DNA of 64,000 bases from Pseudocercospora fijiensis CIRAD86 (taxonomy: Eukaryota; Ascomycota; Dothideomycetes; Mycosphaerellales; Mycosphaerellaceae), in assembly GCF_000340215.1 (NCBI RefSeq), contig NW_006921540.1, positions 2,355,486-2,419,485 on the forward strand, in the 5' to 3' direction. This document shows, piece by piece, positions 24,382-38,144 of the stretch. The position numbers were made by a program, and so were the translations under genes. Under the pieces are notes generated by a model that was given only the letters and a program-made list of their open reading frames with translations, searched no databases and had not been told where the DNA came from. The stretch's first letter is position 1. The number at the start of each line of letters is the position of its first letter.

Positions 24382-24495
24382 TGTTACGGTAGGGACGGTA
24401 CGCTAGCTAAGCCCGGTATATACTTTCCGTAGAACCGTAGATACTTACCCTAATACTATACTATTGCCTAACTACTAATCGTCCCTCGTATAACA
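24382..24495 (+). repeat. 5' LTR of gypsy D (114 bp)
   Basis: Starts TGTTACGG and ends TATAACA, the canonical TG...CA form. It matches the segment at 38,026-38,139 at 108 of 114 positions; all six differences are C/T or G/A transitions. The sequence after it (attagtagcttcgc) would hold the primer-binding site, but the matching tRNA is unclear after RIP. Confidence 0.93.
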
Positions 24496-25379
24496 ATTAG
24501 TAGCTTCGCTTTAGTTAGATCTAGATCCGTTCGAATAGTACCTAAGTACTAGACGAACGGGCACCTTAAAAAACTAAAAAACGCGACCGCGAGGTCCCGT
24601 ACTAGCGGCACCGACCTACCTACCTAACTATAACAACTACCTACGCTCGATACTAAGACGATTACGACAGTCCTCTAAATTCCGCATATTATCTTCCGCA
24701 TATATATAGCTATACGCCGATAGCCCTCTAATCGACGGCGCCCTATAGCCCTCTAACCGCTAGACTAGGCGGCCCGCCTTCCTTATCTAGGTTTGTTTAC
24801 TCTATACTAGTACCTGCCGAAGCGGGCACCGGTCGAGGCAAGAGCCTATAAGCACCCTAACAGTTTCCCGACTCTAGTCTAGTTCCTTAACTCTATACTT
24901 ATCCTACATTTTTATAAGATTACCGAGCCTACGCTTATTCTACAAATACGCTAGCTTCCGTACGCCCCGATTTAGACGCCTACTCGTTAAATATCGCTTT
25001 TTGCTTTAAGGAGTTCTTAGCTAACGCCGGTTACGCTAAGTTAGTATACTAGAAGCAAAGAGACCCGCTTATAGTAGTCGTTACGAAAATTACTACGCAT
25101 TATTAGCCCCTAGAAGAATACATACTACGAAAACTCTCGGACACTAGAGGCGGTACTACCCTCGGTTTCCCTTAGGATTAGGCCGTTAATCGCTCCTTAG
25201 TTACGGCAGCAGCGAAGACGCTGCTTACTCTCCATAACGAACTTGTAGTTTTAGATATAATAGGATCTAACGACTTAGCGGCCCCTACTCCGGAACTAGT
25301 ACTACCCTCTCTAGATATAGTAGTGCCTACAAGTCTAAGTCCGGACACTAGCCTATAGCTACGTCGCCGTCGGACCATT

Positions 25380-27760
25380 TTAGTAGCTAGTACCCGACGA
25401 GTTACGTATATACGTTATAGGTCCTTACCGATTGTGTTTCCCCCCGGCCTACGAGAACTTAGTGCCTTAGAGCTGTTAGTCCCGAGCAGTCCTAATTTGT
25501 CTTTACCGGTTTCTATCGACCCTAAGTAGCAAGGTCCTAAGCAATAAGGCCCTAAGCCTAAATAGGAGGATATAGAGCAATAGAGCCCCGAGCCGAAAGA
25601 CTAGGAGCTTCCGGCCCCGAGTAGTCTAGAGTCCCTTTTGTTAGGTACTAAGCCTTACTAAGAGTCCTCTCTATTAGGTCCTAAGCTTTAGTATCGAGGT
25701 CCCGAGATATAGTAGTAAGGACCCCGATAATAAGAGCCGTTAATCCTACCCGCTTCTACTAAAGATATAGCCGATATATCCTAAAATATAGACCTAGAAT
25801 TCTAGCGCACGGACTTAGTATACGTAGAACCTAGTATCGAGCGAGACCTGCCTTCTCGATAGCAGACGTAGCGCCGTAATAGGTTAGTCGACGCTTTCCT
25901 AGGCACGGAGGCTAGGCGTCTAGTCGCGGACCGCTAGCGTATACGTAATACTAGCGCGAGACTATCCTCCTAAAACTAGCGAAACGGTAAGCAGCTAGCT
26001 TACGACAATCCCTAGCCTTAACGCCTATAAGAAGGCGCGCTACGCGAAGTTCTAGTACGCGAGAACTAGAACGCCGCTAGCGCTAACGCGGCCGCTAAAG
26101 ACGCTAACGGAGAGATCCTAAATGCCGCTAATCTAGCCGTCCTATGTAATAAGATATACTAGCTGTTTAGACAACTCTTAAATTAATAGGTTATCTAAAC
26201 CTAACAACTTAGGGATAAGATTTAGGACGAGATCGACTAGTTACGCTAAAGCATCCCTTCGAGCTTAGTATAAGATAGGCTAGATACTAGACGAGCAGAA
26301 CGCCTCGCGCGTATAGGTTTAAATAAATAGGTCCCGTAGGAACAAGTTCTATTAGCCCTACTACCTAACCTAGTTAAGGCCTAGCCGTACTAGTTACGCC
26401 GTAACGTCTAACGCAACGCCGAGGCTAGATAGCGCCGCTATAGTTAAGGCGGTGCAGCTAGCGGAGGGCCTCTAAGCCTAAGCCTAGGTAATTCTAGTAC
26501 CTAAGGCGGGAACTATAGCCCCCGAGGTTACAACTTTAACCCGTACTATATCGATAACTTTTAGTTTAGCCGCTTACCCTATTATAGCCCGCAGCGTTCT
26601 TAGCGCTTAGAGAGGTTTAACCCGATAGATATCGGGTACTTCTACCCCGACGCCCTATACGCAGACTTAGATAGCTAGGACATCTATACGTACGGTAATA
26701 AGGTTACATTTACCTTAGTATACCTATTCTTAGACGCAGCTTGTAATTACGCGGCGGTTAATTACATCCGTATAGTGCGTACTTAGCTTACGAAGTGCCT
26801 CCGTAGGGCCGTATAATAATAGTTTATTTACGAGCTTATAAGTAATAATCGTAATACGATTCGCGGTAGAGAGGGCATCGAGCGCTAGTATAAGGCACTA
26901 AGGGACAAGTTTAGCAGGTCTATTGTCGAGGCCTAGGACAAGCTATACGCCGAATTATATACGGTATAGGACGTACGTAACTATAGAGCACCCTAGCAGT
27001 TTATTATAAACTGTATCCGCTACGCGCGCGAGGCAGGTCTCGAGATAGACCCTACTAGGCCGTACGCTCTTCTCTACTAGGCGTAGTTGCGATTCGAGCC
27101 TCGCCTATAAGACAAGCTCGACAAGCCTTTGCTAAGTAATACGATTTACACTTTTACGCGAGCTATAGAAGACAAGTATAAAGCGTAGTACCGTAGGTAT
27201 ATACAGTCCGATAGCTACGGCATAGTACGAGGCCGTAATAGATATAACGGTAAGTTACAATACCGAAACGCTCGTAATAGCGACTAGTACGCCGATTCTT
27301 CGAGCGCGTATCGCGATACTTCTAGTCGCAGTTACGCTAGTAGGTTCGACGATCGGTACGCCGCAGTAGTACGCGGATATCGCGACAATTTAGGTCGCGG
27401 TTACGCCGGCGGCTACGGCAATAAGCGCCCTAGAAATAGTAGCTATGCTAATTAAAACTAGTATTAGCGCCGGGATTAAGGAAACGATAGGTAAGCCCTA
27501 GTAAGGGAGGGACGCTAAAAAGAGTACGTTTCTAACCGTAACAATCGGGCGGAGCTACGTAATAATAATCGCGGCTACGAAGCACGCGGTAGCAAGAATA
27601 CTAATCGTAGACGACGATAAGATAGGGGTACGCGAAACGACGTACGCGATACCTAGGGTTAGCAAGAACGCGGCCGCTAAGGCAATAAGGCCCCGCGTAA
27701 CTATTACGCTAATAAGTAGGCACCGGAGCCTCTAGTCGAAGAGCCTATATCTATCCTATA
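25380..27760 (+). pseudogene. gag of gypsy D (RIP-degraded)
   Basis: A plus-strand frame with TAG/TAA breaks. It begins with a Pro/Ser/Glu-rich stretch (GPK-type repeats at 25,530-25,740), then an Arg-rich helical part, and then a capsid-like region from about 26,590 containing RFNPIDIGYFYPD and YGNKVTFTLVYLFLDAA (to about 27,100). The C-terminal part is Arg/Tyr/Asn/Gly-rich (27,150-27,700), like a nucleic-acid-binding tail. No zinc knuckle could be identified. Role inferred from position before protease. Confidence 0.6.
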
Positions 27761-27769
27761 GCCGCGTTT

Positions 27770-30700
27770 ACACTTATGCCTACGATCTAGCTTACGCTAC
27801 TCGGCGAGGCTAGTAAGCCCGCACTCCGTACCGGCGTACTTTAACGACTAGGTAGATATCTACTATAGATTAGACGACGTAAATAATAATGCCTCTTTAT
27901 AGGACTCTGTATTAGTATACTATAGCGAAGTGCCGCTACTATCCCCCTTTTCCCTATATATCGGTAAGTACCTTCCTCTAGCTATAGAACCCTTTGCTAC
28001 GATACGGCCTTTAAAGTTCTTATACTTAAATTGCAGCGCGAAGTTCGATAGTAACAATCTCTTATAGAACTATAGGCGTACTAAGCACGCTACGGAACTA
28101 ACGCCTAAGAAGGATAGCGTAGAGGAGGATGCTAGGGTTATTAAGTCCGCTATATTGCTAAAAGTTAAGGGAGGATACGCGTTCCGAGGCTATTATTATT
28201 TACGTACGGTCGTGCGCCTATAGAAGGACGGCACCGAATACGCGGTCTGCCTAGACATAGGCGCGATAGTGTTACTTATTAATAAGGCCTTCCTACGCTA
28301 GATACGCCCGGATATCGAGCGTAAGCGCTTAGTAGCTCTACTAAAGGTTAAGAGCGTAGGTTCGACGGACATTAGCGAGTACGCAGATCTCGATTTTTAG
28401 GTACCGGGAATCGTTAAGGGCTCTAAGGTTATCGCCTATATACGCTATAAGGTATACGTCGTTAAGGAGCTTAGCGCTAAGTTCCTTATAGCAATAGATA
28501 TTATCGGCCCGAAGGGTATTAAAATCGATGTACTATACCGTACTACGACGATTAATTCTTATAAAAAAGCGAAAATTCCCCTACTAGTAGGCCGCAAAGA
28601 TTACGTTAAGTTCTATATAGTTATACACTCCGGCGATAAGAACGTCGTTCTAGCACCGTAGACAGTAACTTCGGTGCCTATCTAGTTTAGAACAGACCTT
28701 CCTACAGATCGAGACGTAGCCTTCTACCCGCAAAACTAGGAACTTAAGAACAAAGCCCTAACTATCTACGCCGCCGTCGTAGACGCTATAGTAAATTTCG
28801 TACAGGTCCGTAACGATACGGATTAGCTATAGACTCTGCTACGATATATAAAGATAGGGTATATACGCGAGTACAACCACTACGGCTGCTACTATATCGC
28901 GCCTAAAGATTACGGCGCAGCCGGCCTTCCGCTACCGGACCTACCGAACCCTATAAAAGAGACCTAGCTTTTTAATAGCGTAACGGCCTATAGTACTAAA
29001 GAGTAGGTATAACTTATCGAGGCCGTAGTAAAGAAGCACGAGGACCTATAGAAGGATAAGGGCACTACGGTAGACATTCCTAAGTCTAACTACCTAGAAG
29101 TTACGCTAAAGCTAGGCTATAAGAACGATAAAGTTCCTATAGTAGCGTACCTACTCTACGCCCCCGATAAAGAAGTCGTAAACAAGACGTTCGACCCGCT
29201 ATATATATAAGGAAAGATGTCCTTTACTACTAAGCCTACCTAATTTAGGTTCCTAGTCTTCGTAGTCTAGAAAACAACGATAGTAGACGGCAAGCTAGTC
29301 CGTAAAGGACGTATAGTCGTAGACATTAGAGGCCTAAACAAAATTACAGTTAAGGATTCTTATCCGCTCCCTAGACAAGAGGACATTATTAAGGCACTGC
29401 GCGGCTCTACCTGTATTACAATAGTAGACGCTATCGCGTTTTTCTATTAATAGGTAGTAGCCGAAAAGGACTATAGCAAATTCGCGATTAATAGCTACCG
29501 CGGCTAGGAATAGATATATATAGCTATTATAGGTTTCTCGAATAGCGTACAATATGTCTAGCGCTAGCTTAACAAGATACTTAAGCGATACAAATCCTAC
29601 TACCGCGCGTATATCGACGATATTATTATCTACTCCTATACCTTCGAAGAATACCTATTACTATAACCTATCTATAGTATCTAAACGTAGTATTCGAGTG
29701 CCTAGTAGGCAAGAACATTAGTATCGCACCGTATAAGTCGTTCCTCGCGTATCTATCTACGAAGCTTTTAGGCTAACGAGTGTTAGGACTAGGATATACT
29801 ACTTATAAGGAAAAGGTCTAGACTATCCTAGACTTGAAATTCCCTACGACCCTAAAGGATATCGAATTTTACTTAGGGCTTACTAGATAGCAACGATAGT
29901 ATATTCTATACTACTCTACGATTACGATGCTATTCGAGAACCGCAAGAAAGAGCTCTTACGCTTTAGCCTAGCTAATAAGGGCAACAAGCGAAAGCGCTA
30001 CGTAGCTAGGACTCTAGCTTTCGACGTAGACGAGGCACTAGAAACCGAGTATAAGGCCTTTAACATCCTAAGGCAGATGTACCGCGATGTTAAGTTCTCC
30101 TATTACGCGGACTCTAATCGCCCTATATATATCGACCTAGACGCCTATATAGGAGGATTCGTAGCGGTAGTATACTACGTTAAGGGAGATCTAGAGCCGA
30201 CTATCGAGAATAGTAAGGCCGTACGCTTCCCGGCAGATTAGGTACAAGTTATTATATACCTTAGCAAAGCCCTTACGGACGTAGAAAAGCGGTACCTAGC
30301 TACTAAGCTTAAGGTTAGTAGACTAGTCTAGATAGCACGGAAGGCACGAATAATCCTATAGGCGGTACGTAAGCCGGTATATGTGTTTTCCGACTATATT
30401 ACGGCCCTAGGCATTACTACGGCAGCGAGCCTAGCGACGACTACGTCTACGGATAAGCTTAACCTCCGTCTAGTGCGGGCTAGTTAGTACCTCTCTTAGT
30501 ACCCTAAGCTTAAGGTGTACTACCGCCTAGGACGCCTTTATAGAATACCGGACGCCTTAAGTAGGCTCGTAGCGGACCTCGACCGAGCAGCAGATTAGGT
30601 ATACGATACACTAGATCCCCTAGTATACGACGATCCCGCCCTCGCGAATAATATAATCGACGTATACTATATATACTCGTACGAAAGCGAGAGTGTAATT

Positions 30701-32370
30701 TGTTTTTACGCTATAATAGTCGACGAGCACTCCGGCAGAACGTACACATCCGACGAGCCTATAGTTTTCTACTCCGTACTCGTAGAACTCGCTACCGAAT
30801 TTAAGGACGACTTAAAGGCGGGATATACTAAGGACCCCTATTAGTCCGCAATCCTAGCTTAGCTAAACGCTATAGAAGAACGCCGCCTACGAGCCGCCGC
30901 TAAGAGGACCTTAGACGCTAACGACAACCCTAATTATAAGGAAGCTAATATTATAGGCGAGGCCGAGTCGAGCCTATTAGGACTTTGTTTTTTCTTACGC
31001 GACGACCTTATCTATTTTAAGGACGATACCGACGGCAGAGAGAGGCTATATATCCCCCGCTCCCTATATAAGGAGGTCTTCTAAATAGCCTACGATTATT
31101 ACTACTACGTAGGTTATTACCGCACTTACGCTCGTCTATACGCTAGCTTTTATATACGCCGGCTCGGACGCGAGGTCTCTAAGTATATCGCTTATTGCTC
31201 CGAGTATATCCTAAACTAGACGCTACGCTATCCTCTATATAGTAAATTACAACCGATTAAATGCTAGCCTATTCTATAGTACGCTATTACTACAGACTAG
31301 GTTTACGGCCTACTACCTAACAAAGACGGCTACGATAGTTTCCTTACTAAGACGTATAAGTACTCTAAGCGCGTTATGCTACGTAAGTGCAAATTAACGT
31401 AGACGGCGTAGCAGTACGGTAGCGATTAGATCTAAGGATATATCGAAATAGAGCGTAACCTTCCGGCTATTATAATCGGCGACTAGGACCCTATTTAGCT
31501 TAGTAACTTTGTAAAAGCAGCCTTTAAGAAGTTAGGTACGAGGTTCTTCGCAACGATAGCGTACTACCCTTAGTCGGACAGCTAGTCTAAGCGAACTAAT
31601 TAGACCGTAGAAATCGCACTACGATTCTTTATCTCTAATTATCTAGACGCTAATTAGACGGACGCACTTCCGTATATCTAGGCCGAGCTTAATAACGCTA
31701 GAAACGCCTCGACTAGAGAGGTACCTAATATTCTAATTTAAGGATTTAAGACTAACTTAGACGCGCTAAACCCCCTTACCGAGCTCCCTACTAAGGACTA
31801 CTTAGTATTAAGACAGAAGGTACGCGATTAGGCCGCGGACTCTCTCGCGTAGGCGGTAGTAATAATAAAAGACCGATACGACCGCAAGCATCGCCCTATT
31901 TCCTTTAAGACAGGCTAGAAGGTACTGCTTAAGCTATATAAGGGATACCGCCTACTAGGGAACCCTAACCGAAAGCTCTCTACGTAGCGTACTAGTCCTT
32001 TTAAGGTAGTACGCCCGGTCGGTAACCTTACGTACAAACTCGATCTCCCCCTAGTAATACGTATCTACCCTATAATCTTAGTTTCGCAGCTAGAACCTTA
32101 CCCCGAGGGCCGTAATCCGTACGATAGAGATATACCTAAGCCTAGGCCGGTAGAGGAAGCGCCTTTCGACGACGACTACCTATACCTAAAGGCGCCCTAT
32201 TACGAGATCGAGAAGCTCCTCGGACGTAGAGTCTCTAGAGGCAAGACGCAATATCTAGTTAAGTAGCGTAGCTACGGTTACGCGTATAACGTTTAGTACG
32301 ACGTTAACGACCTCCGCGACTTAGCGGAACTTGTCTAGGAATACGATCGCCTCTACCTATAATAAGCGTT
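27770..32370 (+). pseudogene. pol of gypsy D: protease, RT, RNase H, integrase, chromodomain
   Basis: The retropepsin site appears as CLDIGAIV near 28,248-28,271 (LDTGA type with Thr to Ile). RT includes GRIVVDIRGLNKI near 29,310 and an intact YIDDIIIYS at 29,610-29,636. The frame changes between about 29,640 and 29,927, then RNase H is visible in a clean 104-codon run at 29,927-30,241 (IYIDLDAYIGGF). Integrase begins with a damaged HHCC finger near 31,110-31,215 and has a core with QSDSQSKRTNQTVEIALRF-like spacing near 31,571-31,630. The chromodomain is near 32,190-32,340 (YEIEKLLGRRVSRGKTQYLVK). Dead through stops and at least one frameshift. Confidence 0.9.
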
Positions 32371-32612
32371 ACGATAGCAAGCGTTACGTTAGTAGGCGGC
32401 ACGTTAGTAAGCGCTATAATAGCAGGCACCGACAGCGCCGTCCCTAAGCGCGCTATAGTTAATAGTAGGAGAACTATAGGCTCGGCCTTCTCGGAGGCCT
32501 AGCTTACGTAACTCCTAAAGAACGGCTACTTAGAAGGTTAACTAAGTAGCACTATACGTAATAATAGGTATCTCTATCGCGGTACGCTACGTTATAGCAT
32601 TATTGTCTATAA

Positions 32613-32668
32613 TTAAATCGTACCCTACTTTACCTTATTTTAAATCGTACCTTACTTTACTTTATTTT
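32613..32668 (+). repeat. Imperfect ~28-bp direct repeat, two copies
   Basis: The segment aaatcgtaccctactttacc (plus ttatttt) occurs twice in tandem with three C/T differences, in the AT-rich spacer between pol and ORF3 of gypsy D. It could mark an internal promoter or leader, but nothing demonstrates this. Confidence 0.7.
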
Positions 32669-32849
32669 TAAAACGCAAATAGTTTACTTTATTGTCTTTC
32701 CCCTATTATTACTCTAATCCGACGGGCCGTACCGTATATATAAACGGCGTAGCGCAGGCGAGGTAAAGTTTGCGTTATAATAAAGCGGAACGCCCTAGTA
32801 ACGCCCTACAAATTTTTAGCTGCTATGTATATATTAAACTTAATACGAT

Positions 32850-35800
32850 ACTAACCTCCCCCTACTCTAGCGAACCTACGACTACGTACGCCCTTTAGTA
32901 ATATACCGCTACCCCGTTAGCAACCCTATTATATCGAGCGACGCCGGTACGCCTAGCGATATTACCGCAATAGTACGCTACTGCCCTTAGAACGACGACT
33001 ACGGCCCGCCGCCTATCGCCTTATATATATACTGCTAGGACGAATTGTCCGACCCTAGCTAGACCTAGCTAAAAGAACGCTGCTATAAGTCCCTACTATT
33101 CTTCGCCTCCTAAGAGCCTAAATTCGAGCTATACGACGACTACGCTACTACGCCGATAGAAGTAGCGTAGAGACTTAATTATAGTATCCTAGTAGAGTAG
33201 GTACTAGTACTAGTATACCGCGAACTAGACTAGCCGCTACGCGACTACGTCGGCGAGTTTATAAGCGCTAAGATCTAGACGCAAATCTATAATACGCCGA
33301 TCCTACAAGTTCTCCTTTACAGATACGCTACTAAGATCTATCTAATTACGATCGCGGATTTTTTCCTATATAAGCACAGCTCCTATCGCGCCTTTATTAC
33401 GCGTATCTGCGCGTAGGACTATATAGAAGCTACGGACTTCGCCTTACTACTACTCGACCTAGAGCCTAGCGTAACGGACTGTAACTTATTACGACGTATT
33501 AAGATTATACTCTAGGAAAATGCGAGCCTTTGTAGGTACGATAAGGACGACCGCTCCGAGTAGGCCTGTTTCTTTAGCGTACTAGAATTCTACTAGTTCC
33601 TCGATTAGGCGCCCGACGTATCCGACGCTAGCGACGAAGGCGTAGTCGTTACGCTCCCTAACCCCTAGTATACGAAGCTTTTCTACGACCTAGACGACAT
33701 CCCTATACGCGTACGGAACTACGATATCTATTACGCTATCCGAACGCTATTACGACTTAATATCGGTATAACCTATTACTAGGAGATAGGAGCGCTATAT
33801 AGCGGAAACTACGTCTAGGCGGCAGCGCTACTATTCCGCGTACTAGTAGGGTACGGTTTCTGTTCTAACGTAATTAGCACTCTATACGAGGTACTTAAAG
33901 ACATGCCTAGATAGGACAATACTAACATTAACCTTGTTATAGTCTGCGACTAGATCGCTTAGGTTGCGGGCTACGACGAGATAGGGTAGTATCTAAATCG
34001 TAACGACCTACTAGGTTAGTATCCCTTAGACTAGACACTTACGGCTAAGCGGATACGTAACTAGCAAACGGCAGCGATATACGTAAAGGCATAAGAAAAG
34101 ATTCTAGCCGCAGAGCTAGTAGACCCTATTACTAGCGAAATAACTGCGCTACTATAATACTCTACGTAGATCGCGTCGACGGTAGACTTTTAAACCGAAT
34201 GCTAGTACTAGCCCGAGCGTACGCTTATAATCGTCTATAACTAAGACACTATTATATAGAAGCGTAAGACGAGCAGAGAGTAGAAGGATTATTATAATAC
34301 GCTATATAGCTACTAGGGCGACGAAGGCTTAAATCTAAATAAAAAGGCCCTACGATATAAGTAGGGCGCCGAGCTAAGCGAGACTATAGCAAATAACAAG
34401 CAAGACGCGCTAGGTATAAACGCGGCGTAAGATAAGCAAGACGATATCGAGCTATAGCCTATAATGTCTAGCGCAACGATCCTAATAAAAGATACTAAGA
34501 AGTAGGACATTATAGCGAATACCGAAGCTAACCTACCGCTACCTAAGGGCTGTTACTTTAAGGACTCCCTATAGAAGCACTAGCCGACGCTAATCTAGGC
34601 GGTACTCGCGAATGTTTTCCCGTAAAAGATAACGCTCGACGCTATCTATAAGGACGTCTAGACCCTCCTTAGACATATAATAATAGCGCGTTCCGTCGAT
34701 AAGGAGCTTAGTAGGTAGGTAGAAGACGAGAATAGTATAGTAATTATAGTAGACGGCGAATAGGTGCTTACCTTATACGGCTAAGTAGTATATAAAAAGG
34801 CGGTAGGCAAGCTTCCCTAGGCGGATACTAAGCTATTACGAGATCGCGTATACTAGCTAAAGACTATTAACGAGCGATAACCGCAAAAGGCTACCGAGTA
34901 GCTACGACTACTAAAGGACGTTAGCAACGTAGAGGACGCCGCTACTAATAAGTCGCCGAAGGATATACCTAAGGACGCCGACTATAAGAAGGAGATAGGT
35001 CTAGTCGCTATATTATCGACCGTAGTAGGAAGTAAGGCTCTAGAATAGGACACCGAGATATAGGACTCTATAGAGGTATAAGAACGCAATAAAGAGCTCT
35101 AGGAGGTAGCAATAGAGGCAATTTTAGCCTACGTAATAGAGCCTATAACAGTAGTATAGCTAACCGAGGCCGTCCCTATCGCGTTCCTAAATATAAAGAC
35201 TATACTAGACGCTAAGTTCGCGTAGAAGTTACTAGAAGCTAACGTCGGTATAAGCCTTACCGAAGTAGGCGACGCGTTTATTCTAACCTCGAAAGGCAGG
35301 TTAGGGGCGAGGATTCGCGTAATAGAAACTACCTACTTTAACGACAAGTGCAATCTAAGATAGTACGTTATAGCGAACGACCCTAAGGCAGAAACGCTCG
35401 CGTAAACGTACGATAAGGAGACCGAGTATAACGATGCCCTAGCCCCTATCGACTATAACTCTCTAGTATATAACGACGCTTACGACGACGGCGACTCTCT
35501 AGTACGCCAAAATGCTAATAATAGCGACGACTTATAGTATAGCGATTAGAACGACAGTAAGCGACTATAATACTCGATCCTAGACAGCGTCGATATAAAT
35601 AGAGATATTCGAGACGCTATAAAGGCATTAGGCGCCTACTAGCGTACTACTACCCTCTCCTATATAATAATAGTAAACGCCGTTAAGGTCGCTATAAAGG
35701 AGAACAACAATATTATCGAGCGTATTATAATAATAGATAGGTTAGCCTATATAAGACAAATTACGCTCTAACTAGTATATAAACACTAATTCCTTAGCTC

Positions 35801-38025
35801 GGCATATAAGACTACTTATATAAACGAGTACTTTAAAGAATTTATTAGCGACTTTTACCCTACTCTAGCACCTAGTATAGACCTACGTAGTAGGCTCTAA
35901 GCTATATTCGACCGCGTCTAGGGATACTATAGAGGCCCGCTAGTCTTAGAACCGACCCTATTACTCTATACGCTACTATAGACGCGTATAGTAGCAAAGC
36001 ACGACGCTAACCCCCTAGCCGCTAACTATAAAAACGAGACATCGGACGAGCCTATCGATTATACCGAGCCTACCGATAGCGCCGATCCTACTACCTACGA
36101 TAAGCCTACTAACGACACTAAGGACAATTAGGACTCTATATAAGCTATTACTAAGGACGCTAACGTTTAGGACCTTATATAAGCCGAGGACTATACTAAT
36201 AACGCTAGCGACGTATCTACTATCGACGACGCGATAGATACGCCTAAGGGATAAAAGGAGGACGACGATAAGGAGGACGCCCTAATAGACGTAAAGGAGG
36301 AGAAGTAGCGCCGTAGAGCGGCTAGAGTAGCTAAGATAAATAAGGGTAAAGCAGACAAGGACGACGATTAGGAAGACAGCCTAGCTATTATAGATAAGAA
36401 GAAGGTGCGCCGTAGAGCGGTTAATATAGATAAGGATAAGAACTTCTAGCGCTCTAGTATATAGTATACCGGTATAGAAGACTAGTTAGAGTCGCAGTAT
36501 TAAGCTAATATAGTAGTACTAATATATAACGCGCTAGGATTTAAGATAATAGATTATATACTACCGATAGGTACCCGCTTATCCGACTTTAAATTAGGAA
36601 TAATATACCGCAAGGTCGACGATACTACTATTAGCTTAAAGGATCTTAGAAAGTAGTATACGTACTCCGTCGAGGCATAGGGATATCTACGCTCTAAGCG
36701 CAAGCTAATTAGCCCGCCGTACCTATACTATAAGTAGCATCCTAACGGAATATATAAGATTGCCGCTATTACCTATCGTACTATACTTATAAGTAGCGGC
36801 ACCTTCCGCTATAAGGCCCTAGATTAGGTTACCTAGACGCATATCGATAATATAAGCAACTAGGCGATAATTACGACTATAATACCGCTAGATATCGAGA
36901 GCGAAACTAAGCTAGTTACCTCTTTACGCTAATAGCAGGCGCGCTAGCGGAAGTACTATAAGGACCTAAACTACGACCTATATAAGAAGTAGCTCTAAAT
37001 TATTTCCCTGTCCTACCTTACCTTTAAGGCCGCTATAGTAGAGTAGCTAACGGAGATTAATATCGAGGCAATCCTAGACTACGCCCTTACGAATATATAG
37101 GCCTATAATACGACTAACAAAGACGGTATACTAACGGATGTCGCGCTCGACTATTTCCTACGTATAGTATATCTCTAGCTATAATTAGGCTATATACCGA
37201 GCGTAGACCGCGATTAGGTTGCTATTTGTAACAAAAAGGGCCTACTACTAAAAGACATTAAGTATAATTACGCTACGGAGGACGCAGATCTAGTAAAGTT
37301 ATACCGCGGACTAGGGCGTATAGGCATTATAGAACGATACTAGTCGCTTACCGACGAGTAACGCGCCGACCTATACCTCTACCTACCGGACAAGCTCGCT
37401 ATAGCTATTAAGTCTAAGACTCTCGTTAGTACCGCAGCTGCTAACGAAGAAGCGCTAGCTACGCTATAACTATCGGAGAAGTATAAGACTAAGTCGCGGT
37501 ACGGCGCCGCCGACGCCGGTACCCTTACCCTAGCCTCTAAGGGCAAAGGTAAGGCCTTCCCTCTACTAAAAGGCAAGGATAAGAATAAGCTACCGAAAAT
37601 CTAGACACGCTAACCCTTTAATCGCGCCTTATCCCTACTAGCCTCGGCATCCGCCTCGATACCTATATCCGAAACGCTAAAGCAAGTCTAGTACGTCGGC
37701 GTACGTAAGATATAAGACAAGAGTAGTAGAACAAAGCGCAAGCGAGCTAGCGCTAGTACTAGCGAGACATTTAACTAAAAGAGACGACGCTAATATACAA
37801 ACTTTATAACTAGCTCCGATACTAAGGCTACGCTAAAGTCGGCTACTAAGAAGACGCGTACTAAACTAGTAGACTTAAACTAAAAAGAGGAGGATATACT
37901 CGAGACGACGAGAACGTATAATACGAATACGAGCGGTAAGGAAAACGAGTAAAAGCGGAAGGAGTATATAAGAAGGGGTTTAGCTAATATAGTACGCTAG
38001 CCTTCGTTCTATCGGATAGGGATGC
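32850..38025 (+). pseudogene. ORF3 of gypsy D: extra ~1,720-codon reading frame between chromodomain and 3' LTR
   Basis: One frame (in phase with 32,853) runs for about 5.2 kb with only RIP-type stops, in a frame different from pol. In order: an aromatic and acidic N-terminal part; a helical region near 33,690-34,000 with DIYYAIRTLLRLNI; an acidic and Ala-rich middle; a low-complexity Asp/Lys/Thr/Glu-rich stretch at about 36,010-36,430 with two copies of an RRRAA/RRRAV basic motif; a mixed globular-looking region (36,520-37,380); and a Lys/Arg/Ser/Thr-rich C-terminus with KRKRAS near 37,735. No transmembrane helix, no known catalytic motif. I could not align it with ORF3 of gypsy A by eye, though size, location and basic C-terminal halves agree. 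Confidence 0.65.
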
Positions 38026-38139
38026 TATTACGGCAGGGACGGTACGCTAGCTAAGCCCGGTATATACTTTCCGTAGAACCGTAGATACTTACCCTAATAC
38101 TATACTATTACCTAACTACTAATCGTCCCTTATATAATA
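38026..38139 (+). repeat. 3' LTR of gypsy D (114 bp)
   Basis: Starts TATTACGG and ends TATAATA. Compared with the 5' LTR, the TG start has become TA and the CA end has become TA, so the canonical termini were themselves erased by RIP. Same length as the 5' LTR, and followed by the ttagc duplication. Confidence 0.93.
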
Positions 38140-38144
38140 TTAGC
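38140..38144. repeat. 5-bp target-site duplication (right) of gypsy D
   Basis: ttagc directly after the 3' LTR, identical to 24,377-24,381. Confidence 0.9.

Larger units (their letters stand above)
24382..38139 (+). mobile_element. Giant Ty3/gypsy (chromovirus-like) LTR retrotransposon D, complete, 13,758 bp, RIP-inactivated
   Basis: Complete element with two 114-bp LTRs, a 5-bp target duplication, gag, pol (protease, RT, RNase H, integrase, chromodomain) and a third reading frame of about 1,720 codons between the chromodomain and the 3' LTR. Typical fungal gypsy elements are 5-8 kb, so this one is about twice that size; the excess is mainly ORF3 (5.2 kb). LTRs of 114 bp are short for such a large element. 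All frames are riddled with TAG/TAA from RIP. It is inserted into an older relic, so it is the younger layer at this spot. Confidence 0.93.

Noticed and set aside
25178..25378. 66-codon minus-strand ORF in gypsy D
   Set aside because: Lies in the gag leader of a plus-strand element, no domain, chance opening.
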